48,849 nucleotides of DNA from an uncultured Muribaculaceae bacterium. GTDB taxonomy: Bacteria > Bacteroidota > Bacteroidia > Bacteroidales > Muribaculaceae. The position numbers and the translations under genes were made by a program. Where the stretch lies: contig CALUNI010000006.1 of assembly GCA_944321905.1 (NCBI GenBank), forward strand, positions 1 to 48,849. Reading direction: 5' to 3'. Position 1 is the first letter of the stretch. Every line of letters begins with the position of its first letter. Below are positions 7,493 to 16,249 of the stretch, in pieces. The notes under the pieces are model-generated. The model did no database searches. It was not told where the DNA came from and worked only from the letters and a program-made list of their open reading frames with translations.

Positions 7493-8815
7493 ATGAACAG
7501 ACACAAACTTTACAAAACCGCCTTGACGGCTGCCCTGCTGTTGGCAGCAACAGGCAATGCGGCCACGGCACAAGAAAGCCAAAACTACGTACCCACGGCC
7601 GAGAACCTGAAAGCCCGTGAAGAATTCCAAGACAACAAATTCGGGATATTCCTGCACTGGGGACTGTATAGCATGCTTGCCCAGGGCGAATGGTACATGA
7701 CCAACCGCGACATCGACTGGCGCGAATACGAGAAACTTGCCTCGGGCTTCTACCCCTCGCGCTTCGACGCAGCCGAATGGGTGTCGGCAATCAAAGCTTC
7801 GGGGGCAAAATACATTTGCTTCACATCGCGCCACCACGAGGGCTTCTCGATGTTTGACACCAAATATTCCGACTTCAACATAGTAGATGCCACCCCGTTT
7901 GGACGTGACGTGATAAAAGAGCTTGCCGACGAATGCCACAAGCAAGGCATAAAGATACACTTCTACTACTCGCACCTCGACTGGCGGCGCGACGACTATC
8001 CGCAAGGCCGCACGGGACAAGGCACCGGCCGCCCCGAGGGACACGGCGACTGGCCCCACTACTACGAGTTCATGAACAACCAACTGACCGAGCTGCTCAC
8101 CAACTACGGCCCGGTGGGCGCAATATGGTTTGACGGCTTCTGGGACCAACCCGCCGACTTCGACTGGCAGTCGTATGACCAATATGCCTTGATACACCGG
8201 CTGCAACCGGCCTGCCTGATCGGCAACAACCACCACACCACGCCATATCCGGGCGAAGACATACAAATATTCGAGCGCGACCAACCGGGCGAGAACACCG
8301 CAGGACTGTCGGGACAGGCAATCAGCTCGCTGCCGCTCGAAACATGCCAGACGATGAACGGAATGTGGGGATACAAGATACAAGACCAGAACTACAAGTC
8401 AACAAAGGAGCTGATACACTACTTGGTGAACACGGCAGGCAAAAACGCCAACCTGCTGCTTAACATAGGCCCGCAACCCAACGGGGAACTTCCAGCCGCA
8501 GCAGTAGAGAGGCTTAAGGAGATGGGCGAATGGATGAGCGTTTACGGCGAGACAATCTATGGCACACGCGGCGGCGACGTGGCACCGCACCCGTGGGGAG
8601 TATCGACACGCAAAGGCAACCGCCTGTTCATACACATCCTCGACCTTGCCGACGACGGGCTGTACCTGCCATTAAAGGCCAAAGTGACCGAAGCCAAGGT
8701 ATTTGTCGATGGCACGCCGATATCTTACAAGCAAGAAAAAAATGGCGGAGTACTTCTAAAGCTGCCTAAAGTACCCGACGAAATCGACTACGTGATAGAA
8801 CTGACGCTGAAGTAG
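7493..8815 (+). CDS. Alpha-L-fucosidase, GH29
   Basis: A 440-residue exported glycoside hydrolase; the start at 7493 is preferred to 7460 because it begins the signal peptide (MNRHKLYKTALTAALLL...ATAQ) and lies below the last promoter octamer. GH29 marks: KFGIFLHWGLYSM, YEKLASGFYPSRFDAAEW, AKYICFTSRHHEGFSMFD, IKIHFYYSHLDW and GAIWFDGFWD, where Asp214 is the predicted nucleophile. NLLLNIGPQPNGELP closes the barrel. It should release terminal alpha-linked L-fucose from host glycans such as mucin in the periplasm or at the surface. Length is normal. cutC follows within 2 bp, so the two genes share a transcript. Confidence 0.93.
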   Translation: MNRHKLYKTALTAALLLAATGNAATAQESQNYVPTAENLKAREEFQDNKFGIFLHWGLYSMLAQGEWYMTNRDIDWREYEKLASGFYPSRFDAAEWVSAIKASGAKYICFTSRHHEGFSMFDTKYSDFNIVDATPFGRDVIKELADECHKQGIKIHFYYSHLDWRRDDYPQGRTGQGTGRPEGHGDWPHYYEFMNNQLTELLTNYGPVGAIWFDGFWDQPADFDWQSYDQYALIHRLQPACLIGNNHHTTPYPGEDIQIFERDQPGENTAGLSGQAISSLPLETCQTMNGMWGYKIQDQNYKSTKELIHYLVNTAGKNANLLLNIGPQPNGELPAAAVERLKEMGEWMSVYGETIYGTRGGDVAPHPWGVSTRKGNRLFIHILDLADDGLYLPLKAKVTEAKVFVDGTPISYKQEKNGGVLLKLPKVPDEIDYVIELTLK

Positions 8816-8817
8816 TG

Positions 8818-9564
8818 ATGAGAGTGATAGAAAACTGCGCCAACTCGGCCGAAAGCGCCGCCAACGCACAGGCGGGAGGTGCTTTCCGCGTGGAACTGTG
8901 CGCCGGGATTCCCGAGGGCGGCACCACCCCGTCGTATGGCGAAATCGTGACAGCCCGCAGGCTGCTGACAACGACGAGGCTGCACGTGATAATACGTCCG
9001 CGCGGAGGCGACTTCTTATACTCGCCCATTGAGGAAGAAATAATGAGCCGCGACATCGACATGGCACGAGAGGCGGGAGCCGACGGCGTGGTGATAGGAT
9101 GCCTGACCGCGAGCGGCGACATCGACACGCCGATGGCAAGGCGGCTGCTGGCACACCGCGGCGACATGAGTGTCACGTTCCACCGGGCATTCGACATGTG
9201 CCGCGACCCGTTCACGGCATTGGAGCAAATCATCGACCTTGGGATAGACCGCATACTCACTTCGGGGCAGGAAGCAACGGCCGAGAAAGGGATTCCATTG
9301 ATAAGGCAACTTATCGACCGTGCCGCAGGCCGCATCGTCATAATGCCCGGATGCGGGGTGAACGCCTCGAACATCGGCAAAATCGAGTCGGAGACCGGTG
9401 CCACCGAATTCCACATGTCGGCCCGCTCACGAATCGCAAGCGGGATGACTTACCGCAATCCCCGCGTGAGCATGGGGGGAACCGTGCATATCGACGAATA
9501 CTCCCGCGAAATTACCGATGCCAAGAAAATCGGTGCAGCGGCATTCACGACCCAAATGCAATAA
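8818..9564 (+). CDS. cutC: CutC family protein
   Basis: A 248-residue TIM-barrel protein of the CutC family, historically tied to copper homeostasis, though the true reaction is unsettled. Visible family features: an N-terminal E-N-C-A-N-S-A-E-S-A-A-N-A-Q-A-G-G-A, R-V-E-L-C, GGTTPSYG, V-I-I-R-P-R-G-G-D-F, DGVVIGCL, VTFHRAFDM, ILTSGQ and I-M-P-G-C-G-V-N. The ATG at 8818 is preferred; a GTG at 8815 would overlap the fucosidase stop by one base. No signal peptide, so cytoplasmic. A link to fucose metabolism is suggested only by adjacency. Confidence 0.88.
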   Translation: MRVIENCANSAESAANAQAGGAFRVELCAGIPEGGTTPSYGEIVTARRLLTTTRLHVIIRPRGGDFLYSPIEEEIMSRDIDMAREAGADGVVIGCLTASGDIDTPMARRLLAHRGDMSVTFHRAFDMCRDPFTALEQIIDLGIDRILTSGQEATAEKGIPLIRQLIDRAAGRIVIMPGCGVNASNIGKIESETGATEFHMSARSRIASGMTYRNPRVSMGGTVHIDEYSREITDAKKIGAAAFTTQMQ

Positions 9565-9570
9565 ACAACC

Positions 9571-9635
9571 CGCGCCGAAAGGCAAAAGTGCGCAAATTTC
9601 ACACCCCACCGGCAGCACTTTTGCCTTTCGGCGCG
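9571..9635. terminator. Long perfect inverted repeat after cutC
   Basis: Arms 9571-9591 and 9615-9635 are perfect 21-bp reverse complements around a 23-nt loop. The repeat lies just after the cutC stop and ~60 bp before the next gene. No T-run follows, so it could be a terminator-like stem, a transcript stabiliser or a REP-like repeat. Confidence 0.55.
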
Positions 9636-9695
9636 GACAGCCGCCACACATATGACAACCGACCTACATACAACCCTTAACAAATCTTTTACACA

Positions 9696-11276
9696 ATGAA
9701 ATATATATTGCCTTTTTTACTCGCCGCTATAGCTTGCACCGCCGGATTTGCCCAAAACGGGATAGACGACATACTCGACCGGCTCGACAAGGAGCTAAAA
9801 CTTAAAACAGAATACGACAGCCGCAAGCAGTCGCACATAGACTCGCTGCTCAACGTGCTGCACGGCACCACTGCCGACGGCATAGAGAGCTGCAACCTCA
9901 TGTGCCGCGTAGGGAAAGAATATGAAACGTTCATCTCCGACTCGGCATTCACATATTATTCCCGCGCCGAAGCCGTCGCCGCCAAGCTGAAAAACGACAC
10001 CCTTGCAGCCAAAGCCCGACTCGGTAAAATAAAAGTGCTGAGCATAATGGGCTTCTTCCACGAAGCCATGGCCGGACTCGACTCGATAGAGCAGAAAGGG
10101 ATACCGGCATCGCTGAAAGAGGCATGGCTCGACTGTGGCAGGCAGCTTTACTCATACATCGAGGCCTACATGCTGCAAGGAAACAGCAGCAACATAAACG
10201 GCTACCTGGAAAAATACATAACCCGGCAAAACTATTACCGAAGCGAGCAACTGAAACTGCTGCACCACGACACATTGCGATACAAGCAGTTCCTTGCCGA
10301 ACAATATTACATAAACGGAGAAACCGCCAAATCGAAAAAGCTGCTTAACGAGATAATCGAAAACAACGCGCCCGACAACAACGTGTATGCCCGCGCGGCG
10401 GCCAACATGGCCATAATCAAGGAGCAGGAAGGGCATCCCGAAGATGCCGCACGGTATTACGCGCTATCGGCGATAGCCGACATAAAGACATCGGTAAAAG
10501 AAACTTCGTCGCTACAAAAGCTCGCATTCTACCTCTACGAGAACGGCGACATAAACCACGCCTACACATACATAACGGCATCGCTCGAAGATGCGGTGTT
10601 CTGCAACGCCAGACTTCGCACCACCGAGATTTCAAACATATCGCCGCTCATCGACAACGCCTACAAGGTGAGGCTTAACAAGAAGCACAAGCTGCTGATG
10701 TTTGTATCGCTCGTCTCGACGCTGCTGGCAATAGGCTTTGTGGGCGCATGCTTCTTCCTGCTGCGGCAGATGCGCAAGCTCGACGCCACCCGCAAGCAGC
10801 TGAAAGAGGCCAACAGCATAAAAGAGGAATACATAGGACACTTCCTCGACCTGTGCTCGATATACATGGACCGCCTCGACAACTTCTGCAAAACCGTGAC
10901 ACGCAAAATCACAGCCGGGCAGGTCGAGGACCTTGTGAAAATGACCAAATCGACAAAATTCGCAGAAGAGCAGCACAAGCAATTCTACGAGAACTTCGAC
11001 GGGGCATTCCTGCACATCTACCCTACTTTCATCGAAGATTTCAACAAGCTGCTGCAACCCGACGAACAAATCATAGTGAAAGATCCCGGGAAACTCACCA
11101 CCGAGTTGCGCATATTTGCATTCCTCAGGATGGGCGTGGACGACGCAAACAAGATAGCCAGCTTCTTGCACTACTCGGTCAACACCATATACACATATCG
11201 GAACAAAGTAAAAAACAAGGCCATCGACAGAGAACATTTTGAAGAAAATGTAATGAAAATAGGTCTTATATCATGA
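9696..11276 (+). CDS. DUF6377-type membrane-anchored transcriptional regulator
   Basis: A 526-residue protein with signal peptide (MKYILPFLLAAIACTAGFAQ), a helical TPR-like region at ~25-325, one membrane segment at ~333-352 (LLMFVSLVSTLLAIGFVGACFF), a coiled stretch (LDATRKQLKEAN), and a C-terminal domain with I-K-E-E-Y-I-G-H-F-L, E-L-R-I-F-A-F-L-R-M-G and I-A-S-F-L-H-Y-S-V-N-T-I-Y-T-Y-R-N, a LuxR-like helix-turn-helix at ~483-510. This is the Bacteroidales DUF6377 architecture, thought to sense extracytoplasmic signals and control genes from the membrane. No susCD pair is nearby, so its targets are not evident; the fucosidase operon upstream is one candidate. Confidence 0.8.
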   Translation: MKYILPFLLAAIACTAGFAQNGIDDILDRLDKELKLKTEYDSRKQSHIDSLLNVLHGTTADGIESCNLMCRVGKEYETFISDSAFTYYSRAEAVAAKLKNDTLAAKARLGKIKVLSIMGFFHEAMAGLDSIEQKGIPASLKEAWLDCGRQLYSYIEAYMLQGNSSNINGYLEKYITRQNYYRSEQLKLLHHDTLRYKQFLAEQYYINGETAKSKKLLNEIIENNAPDNNVYARAAANMAIIKEQEGHPEDAARYYALSAIADIKTSVKETSSLQKLAFYLYENGDINHAYTYITASLEDAVFCNARLRTTEISNISPLIDNAYKVRLNKKHKLLMFVSLVSTLLAIGFVGACFFLLRQMRKLDATRKQLKEANSIKEEYIGHFLDLCSIYMDRLDNFCKTVTRKITAGQVEDLVKMTKSTKFAEEQHKQFYENFDGAFLHIYPTFIEDFNKLLQPDEQIIVKDPGKLTTELRIFAFLRMGVDDANKIASFLHYSVNTIYTYRNKVKNKAIDREHFEENVMKIGLIS

Positions 11277-11406
11277 TATTTACATTTATATTTCCAAATC
11301 ACATATCAACAGCTAATATAATATAAATCAATATAATACAATTTTATAACGCCTAAATTAATTTATATTTCGCTTATATCGAGGAACGGTGAGGAATTAT
11401 TGATTC

Positions 11407-11414
11407 TATATTTG
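11407..11414 (+). promoter_or_regulatory. Candidate -7 element for an intergenic transcript
   Basis: TATATTTG matches TAnnTTTG; no good TTTG lies ~20 bp upstream. A start near 11421 followed by hairpins and the terminator at 11741-11768 would give a ~350-nt RNA. Confidence 0.4.
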
Positions 11415-11420
11415 CAATAT

Positions 11421-11768
11421 CAAAAGAGCAAAGACAGTAAAATCTTTAAATCCGATTTTCAGATTACTGTTAATGCCACTGGATTCCTAACCATATAGAA
11501 TCACTTTCACGAGCCATAAAGATGGCAACGTCACCTCAAATAAAAGAGGAAAATTTAGGGTTTATGTAACACAGTTGTTGGCCGTGTGCCACTCTTTTGC
11601 GGCACATGGTCTCAACAAGACACTGGGATTAATCAGATTTCATTTACTTAAATGGTTTTAAGGTAAAAAGGTTTGTTATAAAGGTTGTTTAGGAAATGGT
11701 AAATAATTATGCATCGCCTATCGGTGCATAAAGGGTACAAAAGGCACCTCGCGAGAAGTGCCTTTTTT
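11421..11768 (+). ncRNA. Candidate structured non-coding RNA
   Basis: The 698-bp gap between the DUF6377 regulator and the guanylyltransferase lacks a credible ORF but holds, in order: a stem pairing 11434-11445 with 11461-11470, a 9-bp stem-loop 11582-11609 with a 10-nt loop, a 10-bp stem-loop 11707-11731 with a 5-nt loop, and a terminator ending at 11768. I could not match it to RNase P RNA, tmRNA, SRP RNA or a riboswitch I know. A 6S-like RNA or a lineage-specific sRNA is possible. Ends are guesses from the promoter octamer and terminator. Confidence 0.4.
11741..11768 (+). terminator. Rho-independent terminator
   Basis: AAGGCAC (11741-11747), a 10-nt loop CTCGCGAGAA, GTGCCTT (11758-11764), then six T. 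It is ~465 bp past the DUF6377 stop, too far to be simply that gene's terminator, which argues for a separate intergenic transcript. Confidence 0.75.
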
Positions 11769-11974
11769 ACATGAGCCTGCATCGGCACTTAGCACCTACC
11801 CTACTTGCGACAAATCCCCACAAAGCAACCCCGTCGATATGTCCGATTAATTATTCTGAATTACTTATTCATTAAATTTCACAACTCGGAGTGCAATTAT
11901 TAACAATATTAATTCCTCTCATATACCACAAATTACTAACTTAGCAAAATAATAACTGCAAATAATTTCTCATC

Positions 11975-13057
11975 ATGAATAACAGATATTGCGTAATCAT
12001 GGGTGGCGGAGTCGGCAGCCGTTTCTGGCCCTACAGCCGCAAGAGCTTGCCTAAGCAATTCATCGACTTCTTAGGCACGGGACGCACATTGTTACAAATG
12101 AGTTTCGATAGAGTGAAAGATATCGTTCCGCAAAGCAACGTATTCGTAATCACCAACAAGTGCTACCACGACTTGGTGCGCGAACAGCTACCCGAGCTCG
12201 ACGACACTCAAATACTGCTCGAACCCGCCCGCCGCAACACCGCGCCATGCATAGCATGGGCCGCATTCCACATCAAGGCACTCAATCCCGATGCGACGAT
12301 AATGGTGTCGCCAAGCGACCACCTCATATTCAACGAAGACCTCTTCCGCAAAGAGATTGTGAACGGCTTCAACTTCGTCGAAAGCCACGATGCCCTGCTC
12401 ACGCTCGGCATAAAGCCCAGCCGTCCCGAAACGGGATACGGCTACATACAAGTAGGCGAAAAGTCGGACGTTGACGGCATACTGGAGGTAAAAACGTTCA
12501 CCGAGAAACCCGACGTGGAAATAGCACGCATATTTGTCGAGAGCGGCGAGTTCTTCTGGAATTCGGGCATTTTCCTGTGGTCGGCCGACAGCATCATCAA
12601 GGCCTTGCGCGACTACGCCCCCGACGTATATTGCAAATTCGAGGCCGGAGCCGACAAGTTTGGCACCGACGAAGAGTATGAATACATCAACAGCAAATTT
12701 CCCGAAAGCCCTAACATCTCGATTGACTTTGCCGTGATGGAAAAAGCTCCAAACGTATTCGTCTCGTGCGTGAATTTCGGTTGGAACGACCTTGGGACTT
12801 GGGGCGTACTTTATGAATACTCGCCCAAAAGCAAAGAAGGAAACGTGACCCAGAACTGCAACGCCATGCTTTACAACTGCCACAACAATATGATTGCGGT
12901 AAAGCGACAAGGCAAGCTGATAGTGGCCTCGGGACTTAAGAATTTCATCATTGCCGACTCCGACGACGTGTTGCTCATATGCCCGCAAAGCGAGGAACAG
13001 CGCATCAAGCAATTTGTCAACGATGTCAAGTCTTCGTTTGGCGACAAATACCAATAA
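11975..13057 (+). CDS. manC: Mannose-1-phosphate guanylyltransferase
   Basis: A 360-residue nucleotidyltransferase making GDP-mannose from GTP and mannose-1-phosphate, the precursor of GDP-fucose and of mannose/fucose in surface glycans. Motifs: MGGGVGSRFWPYSRKSLPKQF (signature loop with the catalytic Arg and Lys), LLEPARRNTAPCIAWAA, VSPSDHLI, RPETGYGYIQ, FTEKP, FFWNSGIF, SIDFAVMEK and FGWNDLGTW. It lacks the C-terminal phosphomannose isomerase domain of the ~480-residue bifunctional enzymes. It appears monocistronic, with a terminator 33 bp downstream. Cytoplasmic. Confidence 0.93.
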   Translation: MNNRYCVIMGGGVGSRFWPYSRKSLPKQFIDFLGTGRTLLQMSFDRVKDIVPQSNVFVITNKCYHDLVREQLPELDDTQILLEPARRNTAPCIAWAAFHIKALNPDATIMVSPSDHLIFNEDLFRKEIVNGFNFVESHDALLTLGIKPSRPETGYGYIQVGEKSDVDGILEVKTFTEKPDVEIARIFVESGEFFWNSGIFLWSADSIIKALRDYAPDVYCKFEAGADKFGTDEEYEYINSKFPESPNISIDFAVMEKAPNVFVSCVNFGWNDLGTWGVLYEYSPKSKEGNVTQNCNAMLYNCHNNMIAVKRQGKLIVASGLKNFIIADSDDVLLICPQSEEQRIKQFVNDVKSSFGDKYQ

Positions 13058-13089
13058 CGTAAGAAAAACGGGCAGCCGACACATCTACA

Positions 13090-13133
13090 AGTAAAGCCAC
13101 AATGAGAGTTAGCATTCCCATTGTGGCTTTACT
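13090..13133. terminator. Bidirectional terminator between manC and the sulfatase
   Basis: Perfect 15-bp arms (13090-13104 and 13119-13133) with a 14-nt loop sit between two convergent genes. The A-rich/T-rich outer ends suit termination on both strands. Confidence 0.75.
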
Positions 13134-13147
13134 CCTATAATGGCAGA

Positions 13148-14719
13148 CTACTGGACGGTAAACTGCGGGGTGTTGTTACCACTGTTGCGCACCTGCCGCA
13201 GTATCTGCTCAAGCTCAAACACTTTTTCGGGATACTTGGCAGCCACGTTCTCCCGCTCGCCCTCAACGGTCATGTCATAAAGCTGCGGCATCGGAGAATT
13301 GCCAAGCTCGGTATTCGTTTCCTCCAATACCGTGCGACTGTCGTCGTTGGCTTCGATATATTTCCACTGCTTGGTGCGCACCGACAACGTGTTGTTGGCA
13401 GCATGACCTATTACCCAAGGCCTGCCAACCATATCGGTTCCAAGCAATGATTGCAAGTAATCACTGCTGTCACACGCGTTTCCCTTAGGGATGCGGGCAC
13501 CGGCCAAGGCTGCAAGCGAGGCAAGCCAATCGACTTGCGAGACAAGCGCATCGCTCACCTTAGGCTCGCGTATCACAGCAGGCCAATACACTATAAGCGG
13601 CACGCGCGTACCCCCATCAAAAGCACTGTACTTGCCACCGCGCAAGTCTCCTGCCGGGCTGTGACCATTGAGCAGTTCCACGGCACGATCTTGATATCCG
13701 TCGTCAACCACGGGGCCGTTGTCGCTCGAAAGGATTACCAATGTGTTCTCGGCAAGCCCAAGTTCGTCAAGTGCCTGCATTATCTGCCCTACGCTCCAGT
13801 CAAACTGCATTATAGCCTCGCCACGCAAGCCCATCTTGTTCTTTCCGCGGAACCTCTCGTGTGGGAAGCGAGGCACATGGATGTCGTTTGTGGCAAAATA
13901 CATGAAAAACCTTTCATCTCGATGTTGACGCAGATATTGCACGGCACGCCCCACAATAGAGTCGGCAATATTCTCGTCTTTCCACAACGCCTTGCCGCCA
14001 CCTTTCATGTAACCTATGCGGCTTATGCCATTCACTATCGACTGGTCGTGTCCGTGGCTTGGCTTCAAGTTGTACAGCAGTTCGGGATTCTCCTTTCCCG
14101 TAGGCTCTCCCGGGAAGTTCTTCTCAAAGCTCACATATATCGGAGCCGACGGGTCGTAATTGGCCACCTGCCCATTCTCGATAAACACGCATGGCACACG
14201 GTCGGCCGTTGCCGCCATAATATAAGAATAGTCAAATCCGAGGTCGCCAAGGGCTGTAGGCAGCGGCGCGTTCCAGTCTTGCTTGCCGGTTTCGTCGCCA
14301 AGCCCGAGATGCCACTTGCCGAAGGCCGCCGTCGAATAACCGGCACTCTTGAACATGTCGGCCATGGTATATTGCCCGGGGCGGATTATCATTCCCGCAT
14401 CGCCGGGAGCAATGCCGGTATCGTCGCGCCGCCATGCATATTCGCCGGTAAGCATCGAATAGCGCGACGGCGTACTGGTAGCCGACGAAGCATAACCATT
14501 TGTGAAGCGTATCCCGTTTTCGGCAAGCCTGTTAACGTTTGGAGTCTCGACGTTACGCGCCCCGTAGCATTCAAGGTCGCCAAATCCAAGGTCGTCGGCA
14601 TAAATAAAAATAACGTTAGGCAACTGTTGCGCCTTTTCCTGCTTGCCGACCTGTGCATAAGCCGTCCCGTAAACCGACGCCACGGCAAGCGACAACATTC
14701 CAATCGAAGAATTGTTCAT
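13148..14719 (-). CDS. Sulfatase, serine-type, exported
   Basis: A 523-residue S1-family sulfatase with a signal peptide ending near ATAYAQ-like residues 19-23. IYADDLGFGDL gives the metal-binding Asp42-Asp43. The active-site motif is S-T-P-S-R with Ser82 as the residue to be converted to formylglycine, so activity needs an anaerobic sulfatase-maturating enzyme, not seen here. GKWHLGLG, DIHVPRFPHERF and LSSDNGPV are further family marks. It probably removes sulfate esters from host glycans (mucin or glycosaminoglycans); the exact substrate cannot be told. It has its own promoter at 14817-14847 and no susCD partners nearby. Confidence 0.9.
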   Translation of the reverse strand: MNNSSIGMLSLAVASVYGTAYAQVGKQEKAQQLPNVIFIYADDLGFGDLECYGARNVETPNVNRLAENGIRFTNGYASSATSTPSRYSMLTGEYAWRRDDTGIAPGDAGMIIRPGQYTMADMFKSAGYSTAAFGKWHLGLGDETGKQDWNAPLPTALGDLGFDYSYIMAATADRVPCVFIENGQVANYDPSAPIYVSFEKNFPGEPTGKENPELLYNLKPSHGHDQSIVNGISRIGYMKGGGKALWKDENIADSIVGRAVQYLRQHRDERFFMYFATNDIHVPRFPHERFRGKNKMGLRGEAIMQFDWSVGQIMQALDELGLAENTLVILSSDNGPVVDDGYQDRAVELLNGHSPAGDLRGGKYSAFDGGTRVPLIVYWPAVIREPKVSDALVSQVDWLASLAALAGARIPKGNACDSSDYLQSLLGTDMVGRPWVIGHAANNTLSVRTKQWKYIEANDDSRTVLEETNTELGNSPMPQLYDMTVEGERENVAAKYPEKVFELEQILRQVRNSGNNTPQFTVQ

Positions 14720-14816
14720 TTCCGTTTAAAAGATTTCTACGCCCGTCTAAACCTGTAAAATCCAAACAAGCCTCTGGGCAGTTAGTATATATTTGCTGCT
14801 TTTACATAATGTTCTT

Positions 14817-14847
14817 CAAAGATAAGGCTTTTTACTCTGACACACAA
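14817..14847 (-). promoter_or_regulatory. Sulfatase promoter
   Basis: On the minus strand, TTG (14845-14847), 20 bp, TATCTTTG (14817-14824) is a close match to the Bacteroidetes consensus. Transcription would start near 14810, ~90 nt before the sulfatase ATG. Confidence 0.65.
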
Positions 14848-14885
14848 ACTGTCCCTTACTTTAATGAAGCAAACTGTAATTTTGC

Positions 14886-14893
14886 TAATTTTG
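14886..14893 (+). promoter_or_regulatory. Candidate -7 element of the MATE gene
   Basis: TAATTTTG ends only 9 nt before the preferred ATG at 14903; no clear -33 element is present. If used, the message would have almost no leader and the upstream in-frame ATG at 14864 would not be transcribed. Confidence 0.4.
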
Positions 14894-14902
14894 CAGTCGA
14901 TT

Positions 14903-16249
14903 ATGGGAAAATTTGCCACATACAAAAGCCACTATCGCTCGATAATCATATTAGGAATGCCTTTGCTGCTCGGGCAATTAGGCATGATTATGACCGGATT
15001 TGCCGACACATTCATGGTCGGCCACTATTCTACCGATGCACTTGCGGCAGCATCGTTTGTCAACAACGTGATGAACTTCATGACCGTGCTGTGCATGGGA
15101 TTCTCATACGGACTGACACCAATCGTCAGTGCCCGCAACTCCAAGGACAGGCATTTCGAGGTGGGTGGAATCGTAAAGAACGCCATCTGGCTTAACATGA
15201 CATTCGGAATCGCCATAGGTCTGGCTATGCTTATCATTTATTTCAACGTCGAGAAACTGGGGCAACCGGCCAACCTCATCCCCCTCATCAAGCCATATTA
15301 TCTTGTATTGCTGGCCTCGATGGTGCCGATGCTGTTTGTCAACACGTTGCGACAGTTTACCGACGGCATCACCGATACCCGCCTGTCGATGTGGATAATA
15401 ATAGGCGGTAACATCTTGAACATAATCCTCAACTACCTCACCATATACGGCACATTCGGCTTTCCCGAACTGGGCTTGCTCGGTGCCGGGCTTAGCACAC
15501 TCGCAGCACGCATGGCAATGGCTTGCGCCTACGTCGCAGTGCTTACGCGGTCGCGCCGATACACCGAATACACACAGGGAATCAGGCATGGACGCATCGA
15601 CACCAAGGCAGCCGGAGAGATATTCGGCACATCGTGGCCCATAGCGGTGCAAATGGGACTTGAGACGGGCATCTTCTCATTTGCTTCGGTAATGATAGGC
15701 TGGCTTGGGGAAATTCCACTTGCCGCCTACCAGATAATGTTGAGCATAAGCACCATAGGCTTTCTCGTATATTACAGTCTGGGGTCAAGCATGTCGATAA
15801 AGATAGCCGGATACTATGGCGCGGGCGACATCGGCAAAATAAAAAGCTGCTCGACGGCCGGACTGCACATAATATTGCTGTTTGCGTTAATTGCATGCTT
15901 GGTTTTCTTCTTTCTCGGAGAGCCTGTGATACGGATGTTCACAAGCGATGCCCGGGTCATAACCGTGGCATTGACCGTCATACCGCCACTCATGCTATAC
16001 CAGATAGGCGATGCGCTACAAGTCACATATGCCAACGCCCTGCGCGGCCTAACCGACGTGCGCCCGATGATGATCGCCGCCATCATAGCCTACCTGGTCA
16101 TAGGGCTGCCGCTCGGCTACCTGCTTGGCTTCACTTGCGAGATGGGCATAGTGGGCATATACCTTTCGTTTGCCGTTGCGCTGCTCTTAGCCGGAATCAT
16201 GTTCCTGTCAAAATTCAAGCTCGACCTGCACAAGTTGTCACGCCAATGA
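14903..16249 (+). CDS. MATE family efflux transporter
   Basis: A 448-residue polytopic inner-membrane protein with about 12 hydrophobic segments. The N-terminus (IIILGMPLLLGQLGMIMTGFADTFMVGHYSTDALAAASF) and PIAVQMGLETGIFSFASVMIG in the second half are typical of MATE/NorM-DinF exporters, which use a Na+ or H+ gradient to expel cationic compounds. The start at 14903 is chosen over 14864 because it gives the usual short N-terminus and lies just after the promoter octamer. The stop overlaps the ATG of the DUF2752 gene by 4 bp (ATGA), implying translational coupling. Substrate unknown. Confidence 0.9.
   Translation: MGKFATYKSHYRSIIILGMPLLLGQLGMIMTGFADTFMVGHYSTDALAAASFVNNVMNFMTVLCMGFSYGLTPIVSARNSKDRHFEVGGIVKNAIWLNMTFGIAIGLAMLIIYFNVEKLGQPANLIPLIKPYYLVLLASMVPMLFVNTLRQFTDGITDTRLSMWIIIGGNILNIILNYLTIYGTFGFPELGLLGAGLSTLAARMAMACAYVAVLTRSRRYTEYTQGIRHGRIDTKAAGEIFGTSWPIAVQMGLETGIFSFASVMIGWLGEIPLAAYQIMLSISTIGFLVYYSLGSSMSIKIAGYYGAGDIGKIKSCSTAGLHIILLFALIACLVFFFLGEPVIRMFTSDARVITVALTVIPPLMLYQIGDALQVTYANALRGLTDVRPMMIAAIIAYLVIGLPLGYLLGFTCEMGIVGIYLSFAVALLLAGIMFLSKFKLDLHKLSRQ

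Noticed and set aside
7026..7506. Minus-strand ORFs with a 25-residue repeat (KIVQIESVTRKLACGAKPRC...)
   Set aside because: The repeat arises because the 75-bp DNA unit is a multiple of three; no start signal and the region is better explained as promoter repeats.
11522..11569. 15-codon ORF (MATSPQIKEENLGFM) inside the RNA candidate
   Set aside because: Too short to support; no tmRNA-like tag ending and no convincing ribosome site.
13451..14758. 435-residue plus-strand ORF
   Set aside because: Antisense to the sulfatase, which has clear catalytic motifs.
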